DNA of 13,507 bases from Echinostoma caproni (GCA_900618425.1 UZAN01040233.1:10915-24421), one strand, 5' to 3'. Positions 1 through 9,384 are shown, counted from the first letter of the stretch. The notes: generated by a model not told the origin, from the sequence alone. Numbers and translations are program-made.

Positions 1-1127
1 GACGAATGGCATTGATCTTCGTTCCAACACCCGATCATCTGCACCTCGTAGTTCTGCACTGCGTATCCGGAATCGTTTTGGTCAGCCCTTGTATCTACAG
101 GATTTCGCAACAACCTAATCCTCGGTTTTTATCAGCTAAGAGAGACACCTCTACGTTGCGGTTTATTACTTGTTCAGAGGACACAGCAGTATGTAGTGCA
201 TCATGTTTTTCCATAGACATTCCGTTGTATCTCCTCAGGNCTCAGGTCGTAGCCGGTAGACGGTATACGAAGACTAAATGCTGAGCTGCAATCAGCGATA
301 ATGATGTGATGGAGGTTAAATGGTCCGAGACAGAGCTTGAATTAATTAACTTTAGTATTCTTCTCAATCTACTAAAATGTTGGAATGGGTCTAGTGATCT
401 TCATAGCACGAAAGAACTTTGTGCCCATAACGTCCGAGTTGAGGAATGTAAACATTGCAGAAAATTCGGTATGCGCGCACATTTGATTTGAAGCATTTGA
501 GGTGAGGGGGGGTCAACGTTTACCAAAGAAAAAGAATCACCCCACTGAAATTGAGAGGTATCCGTTTGCGTCGGCGCAACGAAAACGAAACTATTCGAAT
601 CATTCAGGACCCGTTTGACATGCTTCACCAATAGCACTTTTCAATCCCCCGGAATACCAATGCTAATCATGAAAGAAATACACTATCCCTCAAATCAACC
701 AAGTTCAATGGATGCTTGGTAATTCAAACCTGGAGTCCCACAGGACTTGAATAGGCTATTAAAATAAACTCGTCAAAGAGTTGAACAAACTGTTTGCACA
801 TTCAAACTACATACCATTAGATTTACTGGGCTAGTTCAAGAGGTTAAATCGGATTCTCACACTGTGGACAAATCTAACCTGGCACTTCTGGGATTAGGGA
901 AATAATGATGAATGATGTGTGAAACGGAACACCGGAATGAAGGTAAACAGACACGATTATCAATGAAACGCAATGGGCACGTTTGTATTGATCGACAAAG
1001 AGCAGCTGATTCGTCCTGCTTAGGACTCTCCCAAGGAGTGTAACCAACATACCCAAGAGTATTTGGGGCCTCTAAACAATCGAACGAGTTAATCCAAACT
1101 TGACACGTTAAATACGCAATCAACATT

Positions 1128-1343
1128 TTGGAACAACCTGGTGATTTGTGGTCTACTACATTCATGTATCAATCAAGTGATGACTCATCCGGCTCAGATT
1201 GGACCAGTTTGAACAATTTTGAGTCCAATTTTAATAGGCTCACTGAGGCTGCAGTAGCAGAGCTAACTGACTGTCTGAAAAGCGAACACACCCAGCCGGG
1301 GAAATGTACTTTGGGCGGAGCCCGGATAGAAACCTTGGTCTGA
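1128..1343 (+). CDS. Low-confidence coding-like open frame, unrecognised
   Basis: The frame is open from just after a TGA at about 1099 to the TGA at 1341-1343. Its composition is protein-like: an acidic, Ser-rich segment (QSSDDSSGSDW), then a possible helix (NRLTEAAVAELTDCLKSEH), then GKCTLGGARIETLV at the end. No ATG begins it. An internal Met sits near 1164, and an AG preceded by a weak pyrimidine tract at about 1196 could be a splice acceptor. I do not recognise the family. A 110-codon antisense frame over the same bases shows how easily such frames arise here, so this may be chance. Confidence 0.12.
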   Translation: MEQPGDLWSTTFMYQSSDDSSGSDWTSLNNFESNFNRLTEAAVAELTDCLKSEHTQPGKCTLGGARIETLV

Positions 1344-2642
1344 TGAAGCATTCTCACGCAGTAATTGAGAACAGCCAAAAATAATCCGCACACACAGAGT
1401 TAAAGCATGAAACCACATTGACCTGTATACATTGCAATTGTGCAGTCCGAAGTAGGACCTAATATTGTCAAACATAGTAGGGTAGCCGCCATAGATCAGT
1501 CCCACGGTCCGGTGTTCCACCCGTACAATCCACTCCGTAGCCCAAATTTCCCTCGTACTGCATGAAAAACTATATAACAACATTCTTAACTTCATGCTCC
1601 TATCAAAGAATGGAATATGTTTTGACTACTCTGCACTGAAAACCAAAGGTACTGAAACAAATTTATCATGAAGTGCGGATGGAACATTGAATCAAAATAC
1701 TGTAGTGGAAAGGGAAACTGTTAGTTAACTTCATTATGAGGCGACGAGTTTGTTGTACTGAGCTTGAACCAAAAAGAATGGGTTTGCATTAAAGACCATA
1801 CCGGTTTAAGGATGGTCCACCTTATTTGAAGGTTTTGATGAGCTGCTTAGTGAATACTACCAGCAAGGTATATAGCAGAGTCTGAGTTCGACCACCTCCG
1901 ATTTAGCCAGTCCGCTCAGTAATGTACTTAGACCAGATACGATCTCGCTTCGAAACAAGAGTCATACACTCAACGGACATATGTTGATTCAAAATTATAT
2001 TGCGTCAGAATCCAGATCGATATTTTTATTCCACCGAGTAGTCTTCATCCATGTAAGTTTGATGTTTGAGCATCAGATGCACGCTGATGAGTGATTTGGT
2101 AAATATCAGTCCAAATTTGACCGAACTCAGGTTTATTGGCATCGGATAGTTTATATTTTCAGTGTGTTTGCTCATTACGGATGCAGCAAAATTATACGTA
2201 CAACAAAATCGAAATTGGAGTAGTGTAGAGTGAAAAATGCACTCGAGATATCTACTCAGACACGGCGTCAGGAACGTTGAATCCTAATGCCGTAAAACTA
2301 TTGCGAATCCGCGAGAAGAGATAAATATTCGTCTGCCACAATTCCTCACAACGAATGGCCGAGCACATTGCAGGAGGGGTTGGTGAAATGGATGACGTAA
2401 CCGAGCATGGAAATGGTGGACTCAGTGTGTCAAGTTTATAATGCATCGTCGAATTCTCACTCACCACGAAAATGGTCCTCACAAACGAGTGTTTCTTGAT
2501 GATGCGTACAGGGCATGAGGAATGCGGGAGCAGTAAATGAAACGATGCTCCCACTACGCCCCATCGGATTTATACTCGCTCGTTCTCTTTCTCATCCATT
2601 TTTTACGTCTTTTTGTTGAATGGACAGATACAATTTTCAGGA

Positions 2643-2790
2643 CGAAGGAAGCCACCAGTCAAACGGCTGCCGTTGATAATTCTCCAGCATTTTGTTCCCT
2701 CTATACTGAATTGTCCAGATTTTGGTTCAGTGAACATTAGCGCTTGGGCTCACATCGCTCCTCGATCCTTGTTCCTACGCGTATTGAGTT
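2643..2790 (+). CDS. Weak exon candidate behind a strong acceptor
   Basis: A long pyrimidine-rich tract at about 2575-2620 leads to TTTTCAG ending at 2640, one of the best 3' splice acceptors in the window. One of the three downstream frames stays open to the TAG at 2788-2790. It reads as a basic start (RRKPPVKRLPL), then hydrophobic and aromatic residues with an N-x-S sequon (SVNIS). Entering this frame needs one base from a previous exon, unlike the phase-0 candidates just downstream. A second frame is also open to 2740. No family is recognised, and no good donor follows before the stop. Confidence 0.12.
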
Positions 2791-2986
2791 AGACTCGGGG
2801 AAGTTTGACTTAATGGCGCAAAAGGACATCGGTTTGAGCAATAAGACTAACTGAACCAAGGGAATCGATATTCACTTCGCTTTCTCCAGACAACCCAGTA
2901 GTACCGTCGATCGAGTAGTTTAACACCTTTGGAATTGATATCATGTAACCACCACCATTTAATTGTCAATCCACCCTCCTTTGTAG

Positions 2987-3175
2987 AATGAAGTCACCGT
3001 ATGTAAACGTCTGCAGTGTTCATCCGATACGGAACCAGAGCGCATGGAGCATAGCCATTGTGATCGATTTCTCGGAAGACTTCGCGAATCACATGATCTA
3101 CAAGAGACTCAAAATGTCTGCCCATCCAGTGATCTGGTCCGACTGGGATTTGACTGTCTAGGCTGTGCTTGTGAG
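2987..3175 (+). CDS. Candidate exon A: Cys-rich segment into Ig-like B strand
   Basis: The 63-codon frame has a textbook boundary at each end. Upstream is a pyrimidine tract and acceptor (CCACCCTCCTTTGTAG, 2971-2986). Downstream is GAG followed by a consensus GTGAGT donor at 3176. The exon is phase 0 at both ends. The peptide is rich in Cys and polar residues. Its end (SDLVRLGFDC, then LGCACE) has the alternating hydrophobic pattern of an Ig B strand with its core Cys. Joined to the next candidate exon, that Cys lies 14 residues before a Trp, as Ig domains require. The first 40 or so residues are unrecognised. If real, this is an internal exon of an extracellular protein. The frame hits TGA at 3230 if read through, which fits an exon ending at the donor. 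Confidence 0.3.
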
Positions 3176-3630
3176 GTGAGTTCAGCGAGTTGGTATCATC
3201 TTCAGTCGATTTTCACTCGTAATTTCGTATGATTTCTTATGAAATTCTCAAAGTTTCATCCACAATCAAGGAACTTGAACACGCGCACTTGATCAATCGA
3301 AAACGAAATTCTACCGGAAATACAATTCAGGTTCAAGTGGTTAGTTGCTGTGATTTTTCATTTATTCATCAATTCATTATCGTGGTGATGGTTCTTTCAC
3401 ACAATTTGCCGGTTTTTTATCTGCGCGAAAGGTCACCTCAGATGAAACCGGCTGACATTTACACGAGAGATAATTTCTAGCTGGTTGTATCGTAACTCGG
3501 ATTCAAATATGTGCGAACCTGTTTCAGTTATGTTGGTCACAATAGGATAATACAAACACCTGAACAATTCACTTGCACTAGACAAAGATAGGTCTCGATG
3601 CCGATGAACCACACTAATCTGGTACTTCAG
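3176..3630 (+). other. Putative intron 1 between exon candidates A and B
   Basis: This 455-bp interval begins with GTGAGT and ends with CTTCAG. It also holds an open frame at 3229-3480 with a hydrophobic stretch (FIHQFIIVVMVL). That frame has no credible acceptor or donor and I treat it as chance. A tempting 30-bp mini-intron (GTGAGT to CTTCAG, 3176-3205) was considered, but reading on meets a stop at 3230. Confidence 0.25.
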
Positions 3631-3747
3631 GGCTACGTTATCGCTTATCTCTGGAGAAAAATAACTCTAGAATATCACCAGACAGTGGATTCGGGTTTTC
3701 TATTGTACACTCACGGTAGAGAGAGAGTAAGCATAACAATGCCAAAC
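3631..3747 (+). CDS. Candidate exon B: Ig-like C to E strands
   Basis: The 39-codon frame starts after CTGGTACTTCAG (acceptor ends at 3630) and ends at a consensus GTGAGT donor (3748-3753). It is phase 0 at both ends. The peptide begins GYVIAYLWRK, the hydrophobic-x-Trp-x-Lys pattern of an Ig C strand carrying the core Trp. It ends RERVSITMPN, which resembles the D-E strands that precede the D-x-G-x-Y-x-C motif. The Cys expected before the Trp is supplied by exon A and the Cys expected after it by exon C. The wider open frame (3592-4020, 140 codons from ATG 3598) continues past the donor but loses any Ig resemblance there, supporting the splice. Chance remains possible. Confidence 0.3.
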
Positions 3748-4136
3748 GTGAGTAATGGCGATCTGTTTTACCACGCAATAAGCGTCCACGTTGATGTTCT
3801 CATTTCCATGATATGTTATCATGTGTTTTCCGAAGAAGGGCTACACTTTGGCGATCTCCGTAGACGATCTGTTGATATTAAACACGTGCCCGGCGCGCAC
3901 ACACACCAACGCGCATGTCACAGACTATCTGCACGACCCGAGGATTTGATAAATGGTGTACTCTCACTCTTCGTATTGAGTTCTGTTAATCAGTTTATTT
4001 TCGGTCAGGTGTGCCTGTAAATACGGCTTGCTCAAAGGCATTATTTGTTAGCTAGCAAACAGCAGTGAACAGCTATTACGTCCCTGTTGGCACGTATCCG
4101 CATTGAGTACTAATTTTGTTCTTGTCCAGTGGGAGA

Positions 4137-4168
4137 ATACACACATACACACACACAAACAAATACAA
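4137..4168. repeat. Interrupted CA-rich microsatellite
   Basis: The sequence is a run of CA/AC dinucleotides interrupted by single T and A substitutions, grading into AAAC/AAAT units. It is a short degenerate simple repeat, read directly from the sequence. Confidence 0.85.
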
Positions 4169-5172
4169 ATTTATATACCGCATCGCTAAATACATCTCAC
4201 TTTGACATCAATTTAAATTTAAAACCCAGCCTGGTGGGCCTAATTAGGGCAAGCCAGACCGAGAATGCATGAAATACAGGATTCGATCGCCGTTAATCGA
4301 TAATCAACTGTCTTCTTTTTCTTGCTATCGGGCCAACATGAACTGATAAACTGTTACTGAAGACGAAATCGGAAAAAGAAAAGAGATTGAACTGGTATCT
4401 CTGGTTTGCCCTGATGTAAGAGGTAACACACCGATTTTATGAAACGGTTCTGGCGCTTAAACCTCGAACTGGACGGTAGATATGCACTACTGACGCGCTT
4501 AAACAGGAGCAAAACTGAAGTTTTAGTACAACCAGTGTGTAAGTTTGATTCAATGAATTGATGGTTGTACGTGAACATGTGAACTGAATCACTGTATGTG
4601 TTTCCATATGTATGCTTCCGGATCGGTATTTACGACATTTTGGACGTTAGACTTTGTTTTGATGATATCCCTTGTTCTATCTATTTGTGTATTGGGGAGT
4701 GATGGGCGTTCTCCTTGATCGTAAACCCAATGGAAGTGAAGAACTTTAATCTCACCGTCTTCAGAGAGCTTCGGGATCGATTTTCACTTGTGCTTGTACT
4801 GACGTCAGTGTCTGCCAAGTAAGCGACAAATGCAAGTAAGATTTATGTGGAAGCACCCGTTCCGCGCTGCCGGTAACTCGTTTGCCGCCATCGAGCTCGT
4901 CACAAGCTTGTCTGAACAAGTAAACAACCGTAAGCGTACTTAACACAGAAGTTATACCCTCTTAATTCTGTCACATTGAAATTCATTGTATGCCCACAAT
5001 CACGCTCTAGACAGTAGAGTATCTTTTTCTACAAATCCCGCATATTGCGAATGAACTGTCTCAAAGCTTCTTTCACCCGCAAACATTTCTCTTTAACATT
5101 GTAAAGCGACATAGAGAACATGTGTGCAACCATTCAGTGTGATCCCGAAAGCGTCCCTCGTTTATTTGCTTG

Positions 5173-5206
5173 CTCTCTCTCTCTCTCTACCCTTCACCAT
5201 ACACAG
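5173..5206 (+). promoter_or_regulatory. CT-repeat polypyrimidine tract and 3' splice acceptor
   Basis: Eight CT dinucleotides (5173-5188) are followed by more pyrimidines and CACAG ending at 5206. As a microsatellite this is certain. As a splice acceptor it is an inference, but a strong one: an 18-nt pyrimidine tract lies within 20 nt of the AG, with no intervening AG. Confidence 0.5.
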
Positions 5207-5344
5207 AATGGAGCCTATACGTGTACATCGACTGGCACCGAAAATGCCCGCGTGGCGTCGTCGGGGGAGTGGAACTTGCAGTGCAATCGTACCATGACCC
5301 GTGTTATCGGACAAGGACTGCTTATTCGCGTGGAAAACCTGTGA
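5207..5344 (+). CDS. Candidate exon C: Ig-like F and G strands, ends at stop
   Basis: The frame begins in phase 0 right after the CT-rich acceptor and runs 45 codons to the TGA at 5342-5344. Its first residues, NGAYTCTSTG, match the Ig F-strand signature (D)xGxYxC, with Asn in the Asp-adjacent position. The end, GQGLLIRVENL, resembles an Ig G strand. Between them is a long loop containing a second Cys and an N-x-T sequon (CNRT). The segment is visibly more GC-rich than its surroundings. Caveats: the other two forward frames are also open for 29 to 45 codons, no AATAAA follows within 2 kb, and the join to exon B lacks a few E-F loop residues. The stop could also lie beyond an unrecognised donor. 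Confidence 0.3.
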   Translation, partial: NGAYTCTSTGTENARVASSGEWNLQCNRTMTRVIGQGLLIRVENL

Positions 5345-6151
5345 TCTAAAATCCGAATATCCCCACCGATCCAGCTTCCCGTTTACCCAAAACCGGTCCC
5401 TAAAGCAGCTCCGTAGATCCCACTTTCAGACAGTAACCTGGTCTTACAAAAAAGAACACGAATGGGTTGTAATTAGACTATCATTTACGCAAATCCACTG
5501 AGCAAAGGATACAGAATATTTCCTCTCGGTATCTCGACACGACTCCACCATCATCTGCTGTCGGAGCCGGTTTATCCTCACATGTTATTTCAATTATCGA
5601 CGAATTTCCGTGTTTTATATATGATCTCATTTTGAATCACTTTCATCTTCGATCATGCGCTATTCCGTCTGTTATTTATATATTAACCAAAAGGAACTTG
5701 CGCGTCGCATAATTCGACGTTACTATCTCTACTACTTATTTCGAAGTAATAGCAGTCACTGTGTAAATCACACTGTGATAAAATTGAACAGTTGCTACGA
5801 TGAGGTCGGACAAATATATTCCGTGAACGTTAGAGAACAGAAAGATATTCACTCCTATCTCAATTGTTTGCGCGATTCAATTTGAGAACACTTCTCAGTG
5901 TGCTAAGACTATATTTCGCGCGCCTAATTGCCTTGTCACATGCATGCGCATCAGCATTCATTACATTTTTTCACAAATTAAAACCGATGCACCTAACACG
6001 ATGGGCTGCAGAAGCTTCGTAGTTCGATCGATTTAGCAATGCTTCAAGACAGGTAGTCAAAAGGAGCTAGCTTTTGGAATTCCCTACCCCTCATTGGGTT
6101 GCACGTTGGCTGCATTACGCATAGTGTTTTTCACTCCATGGGAGATCGTTG
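5345..6151. other. No defensible gene
   Basis: The only sizeable frame is + strand 5655-5885 (ATG 5655, 76 codons), preceded by a pyrimidine-rich tract. It encodes a basic, Tyr/Cys-containing peptide (MRYSVCYLYINQKELARR at the start, HSYLNCLRDSI at the end). I do not recognise it, and it lacks a clear promoter, splice frame or polyadenylation signal. Otherwise nothing stands out. Confidence 0.4.
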
Positions 6152-6162
6152 CCCCCCCCCCC
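6152..6162. repeat. Poly-C homopolymer, 11 bases
   Basis: A run of eleven Cs, read directly. Its length may be a sequencing or assembly uncertainty. Confidence 0.85.
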
Positions 6163-6736
6163 TACGCCCACACCAGTGAAACGCGTCTATATATAATACA
6201 CATTTTTTGCGGTGTTTTGTAAATAGCACCGGACGGCAGTTTCTTCCTTTTGGAGACCATCACCAGTGCCTCGTGCTTGGGAAGAATCGTATGGAATCAC
6301 CCAATCACGACTCTCTACAGTGATTGTGCTATCCGCTCAAGGTAGTAACCGCCAATTGTGTATGTTAGGGCCAAGGGTTCAACACCCATATTTTTAACGT
6401 GTTGTGCACACATATATAGAACGGGCAACAGTTTCTGAATGGGCTTCTCTCCACCCACATCTAGAATGCTCTCAAAGGGAATTTTCAAGTTTTTGTGTTC
6501 CCATACTCGCTGACATACTGCTTGCCTTGCGAAAAATGTGTTTGGCGAAATGTATTCGAAGTGAGTACTTAGTATGAACTCGAATGGTTAGTATGGAATA
6601 GAAAGTATTAGTTGCGAAATTTTTCAACCGTGTCATAACCCCGGAGGCTAGTACTGAGATAAGCGAGGTCCTTCGCTCACAAATATGGGTTGTGCTATAT
6701 CGTGTAAAGGGGAAAATGAAAAACGGTTGGATCAGT
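6163..6736. other. Gene-poor; possibly an older interspersed repeat
   Basis: A - strand open frame enters from the SINE at 6737 and continues to 6472. Its part outside the SINE (residues such as IRVHTKYSLRIHFAKHIFRK) looks to me like a recurring trematode repeat translation, but that is memory and cannot be shown from this window. A GGTTCAACACC box-B-like motif at about 6370 has no convincing box A partner. Confidence 0.2.
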
Positions 6737-6905
6737 TGCCCGGTGGCCGAGTGGGTAGTATTCTTGCATTCTACCTGCGAGGTCCCGTATTCGATCCCTG
6801 GTTTGGTCGAAGGTTTCGCACTGCTGATGAGACCCATTTAGGTCCAGTGGTTCTCAGCTGTTTAGCTCATGCCTCATTCACACAACAAATCCATCAGCTC
6901 AAGAA
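6737..6905 (+). mobile_element. tRNA-derived SINE with Sm-alpha-like body and hammerhead relic
   Basis: A polymerase III promoter is visible: a box A match (TGGCCGAGTGGG, 6744-6755) and a box B match (GTATTCGATCCC, 6787-6798), 43 nt apart as in a real tRNA. The head resembles a Ser/Leu-type tRNA but lacks a good acceptor stem. Downstream, GCACTGCTGATGAGACCC and then CAGTGGTTCTCAG align by eye with the body of the schistosome Sm-alpha SINE family, which carries a hammerhead ribozyme. Here CTGATGA (6824-6830) is followed by a GACC...GGTC stem-II hairpin, but the catalytic GAAA and the following bases are missing, so the ribozyme should be dead. The 3' end is approximate and no target-site duplication was found. 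Transcription by Pol III is possible in principle. Confidence 0.62.
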
Positions 6906-7600
6906 ATTATTAGTTATCTTGAGCAGAGTTACATAGTGCGCGTGAGTATCTTTGCACATGGTTTAGCATGAGCCATTTAAAAACTGTTCTCTCATACGAT
7001 CTTTGGGCATGAATTACTTCACACGAAAATGAGTAAAGGTATTTTTCGAAGTGATGAAAAATTACTTGCAGCATTAATCGAAAACGAATGATTTTAATCA
7101 CTAAATGAACGACAGGTTTCGTGGTAACTCGTGCTGAACCAATCGTAGACAATAGAGTTCGCCCATTTTACACTTCGTTCCTTCTTCTAAAAATTCACTA
7201 CTCGATGGTTGTGTCATCGTTTTCGGACCCGGAGGAAGTAAAGCAAAACCCAATTAGCGTTACCCAAACAGTTCATGGTGTGTCTCTACAAACTGTACCT
7301 GATTGGTTGCAGACCGCCCTCCTAATGGAACAACTGCTCTGTTGACTTCATCGTGATCAAATATGAAGAGGATAGTTAGACGCATTTATTTTTCTGATGG
7401 TTGCAGATTTGATGGCAGTTTGTAGGCTGGCACAAAGTGTATTCTGGTTAAAACTTGCCGCATTGGTCTCTCCAGGCAGTGATTGATGGTAAACCCATCT
7501 ACCCCGGTTCATCTGATCCACAACTACCGCCATGACAGAATTTCATGAACAAATTTCGGCTACTCATTAGTAGCATGAATATGTGCACTTGTAAAAAACA
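6906..7600. other. No defensible gene
   Basis: A + strand frame at 7121-7345 has a protein-like end (DPEEVKQNPISVTQ, PDWLQTALLMEQLLC) but no recognisable family, no ATG at its start and no clear acceptor. The rest is featureless to me. Confidence 0.4.
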
Positions 7601-7610
7601 TTGAAAAAGC

Positions 7611-7617
7611 TATATAA
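7611..7617 (+). promoter_or_regulatory. TATA-like box upstream of small open frame
   Basis: TATATAA lies at a distance that would put transcription start near 7640-7647, about 85 nt before the ATG at 7728. Short AT-rich matches are common, so this counts only together with the downstream frame. Confidence 0.2.
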
Positions 7618-7727
7618 ATGATCTGAAAATGTGTTTTAGGCACAAATAAATAGCAACGAAACAATGAGTCAACGGGTTGTCACTGATCGATGTGCCGGAT
7701 AAACGTTTTGATATTTTAGGACTAAAA

Positions 7728-7955
7728 ATGGAGTTTTTATTTATACTGAAATTCATCATAGGGATCCCAATCCATTTATCCAGCAAAGCAAAAAGCTGCC
7801 TTCATTCGCCATTTCGTTTGGCTCCAGTTAGCTGCCGTGTCGTGTACGCGAACGCCCACCCCTCGTGTGATGAAACCCTTGAAGTAGTTAATCGTTCACT
7901 AGCTGTATTTTCTCTTCATGCTGACCGTCTCGACGTTTTCAACAATTTTGAGTGA
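7728..7955 (+). CDS. Possible small secreted protein, 75 aa, unrecognised
   Basis: I chose the ATG at 7728 because its context is near ideal (AAA before ATG, G after) and because a signal-peptide-like start follows: MEFLFILKFIIGIPIHLSS, with a possible cleavage around residues 19-21. The predicted mature part is short, with three Cys (KSC, VSC, PSC) and one N-x-S sequon (VVNRSL), and ends at a TGA. A TATA-like box lies about 110 nt upstream. Two earlier ATGs (7664 and 7690) open tiny upstream frames of 12 and 9 codons, which weakens the case or would make translation regulated. No polyadenylation signal follows within 1 kb. I recognise no family. It may instead be an exon or chance. Confidence 0.22.
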   Translation: MEFLFILKFIIGIPIHLSSKAKSCLHSPFRLAPVSCRVVYANAHPSCDETLEVVNRSLAVFSLHADRLDVFNNFE

Positions 7956-9380
7956 GCCACCTAGCAGTTGATCCATGGCAATCATCGTACGAAAAGCTGT
8001 TGTCAGGCAGAGCATGTTTCAATAGGTTTCTGACCTTTATGAAAACCGGTACATATTGTTGGATAACCGATATTTCGAGGACGAAATAGACCATCGAATC
8101 ACATAAAGCAGGTGATGAAATTTAGGAATCCATGAAACTGGTGTCTGTTCGAATCAAAACATCATTCTTATGTGAGCAGCATCTGAAAACAAATCCATCC
8201 AGCGTTTTTTTTGAAGTATTTATCTTTGACTCCTTTTGGACGAAGAGTACAGAACCCGTCAGGCCACGCACCGATCCGCATTTGTGGCACTCAAAGCCGA
8301 ATCGATTCCGGTTTGGATGACTGAGGTGAATCAGACAGCCGATCGATCAACCGGAGTATCAAATTCGTGATCTGATTGGTGCGTCATCACGTTCGCCGAA
8401 TTTGCCACATATATTCACGTATTGTTTCATGATCACGACTGTCCTTTTCTCAGCCGTGTTCTCTCTCTAATTGTCGAGGTCTAGTTAAGAGGCGCTCATA
8501 TCGATCATACGTGTCGGCAAGACATAACAATTTTATAATGAAATATATAAGTGGGTAAGTGGCAATCATTCAGGTTAACCTGCAACTAGATAAAATTCAG
8601 ATCAAAGGGGAATTTTAAAGGCACCAAATCTATCACAGGGATTCTTGTTAGCGGGCGATTTTAATAGTTCGTAGTATTTTTTGATGGGGAACCTTGTCAA
8701 ACCGGATCAAACCGAGCATCACTCGTCAACCTGATAAGTCTCTAAAACATCACGAACTATATATTGATGTTGCATGCTCAAAAATATCACTCTTAGATAA
8801 GATCAACCCTAAGGATTTTGGGAAGCGCGAGGTTTACAACAGCTCGTGAATAGTTACCCAAATTCTGGGTGAAACAAGGATTTACGCTGCCCCATTAGGC
8901 GATGATAGGTTTGACCTCGCAGCGCGTCTCGATCTAGGTGGTGCACCTAGCACATCATAAAGTGGATTATATTGGAAAATATTCCTAGGAATTCGGGAGG
9001 ATGAAACGGTACAATTCAAGTACCAACATCCAGGTTTCTCTCTTTTTGTATTGGAATCACTGATAGGAATTTTGTGAAGGGAGTGAAATCCTTCCTTTTT
9101 GATTTCTTGTATTGATCGACTCGTTAATAATTCCACAAGGCAGCGCGTCTGGTCGACGATGGTTGTTCATTATGAAGAACGGTCCAGGTATCGGTAAATT
9201 GGTATTCAAACAATAAAATATTTCATTTGGAACGGGTTGTCATAATTGCCGCAGTCACGTAGGCACAGTTCACTATGATATACGCATTCTTGTGTATTTA
9301 CCATACTGAATAGCAGTAATTCGCCACAGAAGGTCGTGTCCAATTTTGACCGTTGATAAAACCGCCAAAGGCGTCTTTGT
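7956..9380. other. No defensible gene; one weak exon candidate
   Basis: A + strand frame at 8230-8389 includes a segment from 8248 to 8325 of 26 codons, flanked by a pyrimidine-led AG and GAG|GTGAAT. Its peptide contains RSAFVALKAESIPVWMTE. I do not recognise it. A - strand frame at 8882-9136 reads plausibly (KREKPGCWYLNCTVSSS) but has no start, splice frame or family. A 10-bp direct tandem repeat (TCAAACCG followed by GA or AG) lies at 8697-8716. GTAAGT at 8554 has no coding sequence before it. Confidence 0.3.
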
Positions 9381-9384
9381 GTGA

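Larger units (their letters stand above)
1..2970. other. No defensible gene; scattered short open frames
   Basis: I see no recognisable protein, RNA gene or repeat with clear boundaries here. Open frames of 60-110 codons occur on both strands, for example - strand 857-1165 and 1263-1595 and + strand 6-284. None has a known motif, a convincing splice-site frame or a dominant frame over its antisense shadow. A GTAAGT donor-like site lies at 2054. A run of seven Gs ends at 512. Position 240 is an N, so any frame crossing it is uncertain. The stretch is best read as intergenic or intronic DNA. Confidence 0.5.
3748..5206 (+). other. Putative intron 2; contains a CA-rich microsatellite
   Basis: This 1459-bp interval runs from GTGAGT to the CT-rich acceptor ending at 5206. 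Apart from the CA repeat near 4140 it holds no feature I can support. Short minus-strand frames (4354-4578, 4761-4946) have no recognisable motif. A small additional exon encoding the missing Ig E-F loop could lie here, but I could not identify one convincingly. Confidence 0.2.

Noticed and set aside
857..1165. 102-codon minus-strand frame with several Cys and Trp
   Set aside because: A second minus-strand frame overlaps most of it, and nothing in the residues or flanks supports coding. It may be repeat-derived.
1263..1595. 110-codon minus-strand open frame, one of the longer frames in the window
   Set aside because: No domain, no Met-led start with context and no splice frame. A competing forward frame over part of it looks at least as protein-like. 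Length alone is not significant in a window of this size.
2085..2110. Second CTGATGA motif, tested as a hammerhead core
   Set aside because: No stem-II hairpin and no correctly placed GAAA follow. The match is to the 7-mer only.
3176..3205. 30-bp mini-intron from GTGAGT to CTTCAG
   Set aside because: Removing it leaves the frame unchanged and it still meets a stop at 3230 with no good donor. A longer intron to 3630 fits better.
4386..4415. 30-nt phase-0 candidate micro-exon ending in GAT before GTAAGA, which would restore D-x-G-x-Y-x-C with exon C
   Set aside because: The sequence before its AG is purine-rich (a run of A and G), so there is no credible acceptor, and the encoded residues do not look like an Ig E-F loop.
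6362..6384. GGTTCAACACC box-B-like motif, tested for another tRNA-derived element
   Set aside because: No box A at the right distance and no arms that fold.
6472..6837. 121-codon minus-strand frame
   Set aside because: Its first third is the antisense of the SINE (tRNA-like part and its body), so it is not an independent gene. The remainder looks like repeat sequence.
8919..9150. GCAGCGCGTCT occurring twice about 220 bp apart
   Set aside because: An 11-base repeat is expected by chance many times in a 13.5-kb window, and the flanks do not match.
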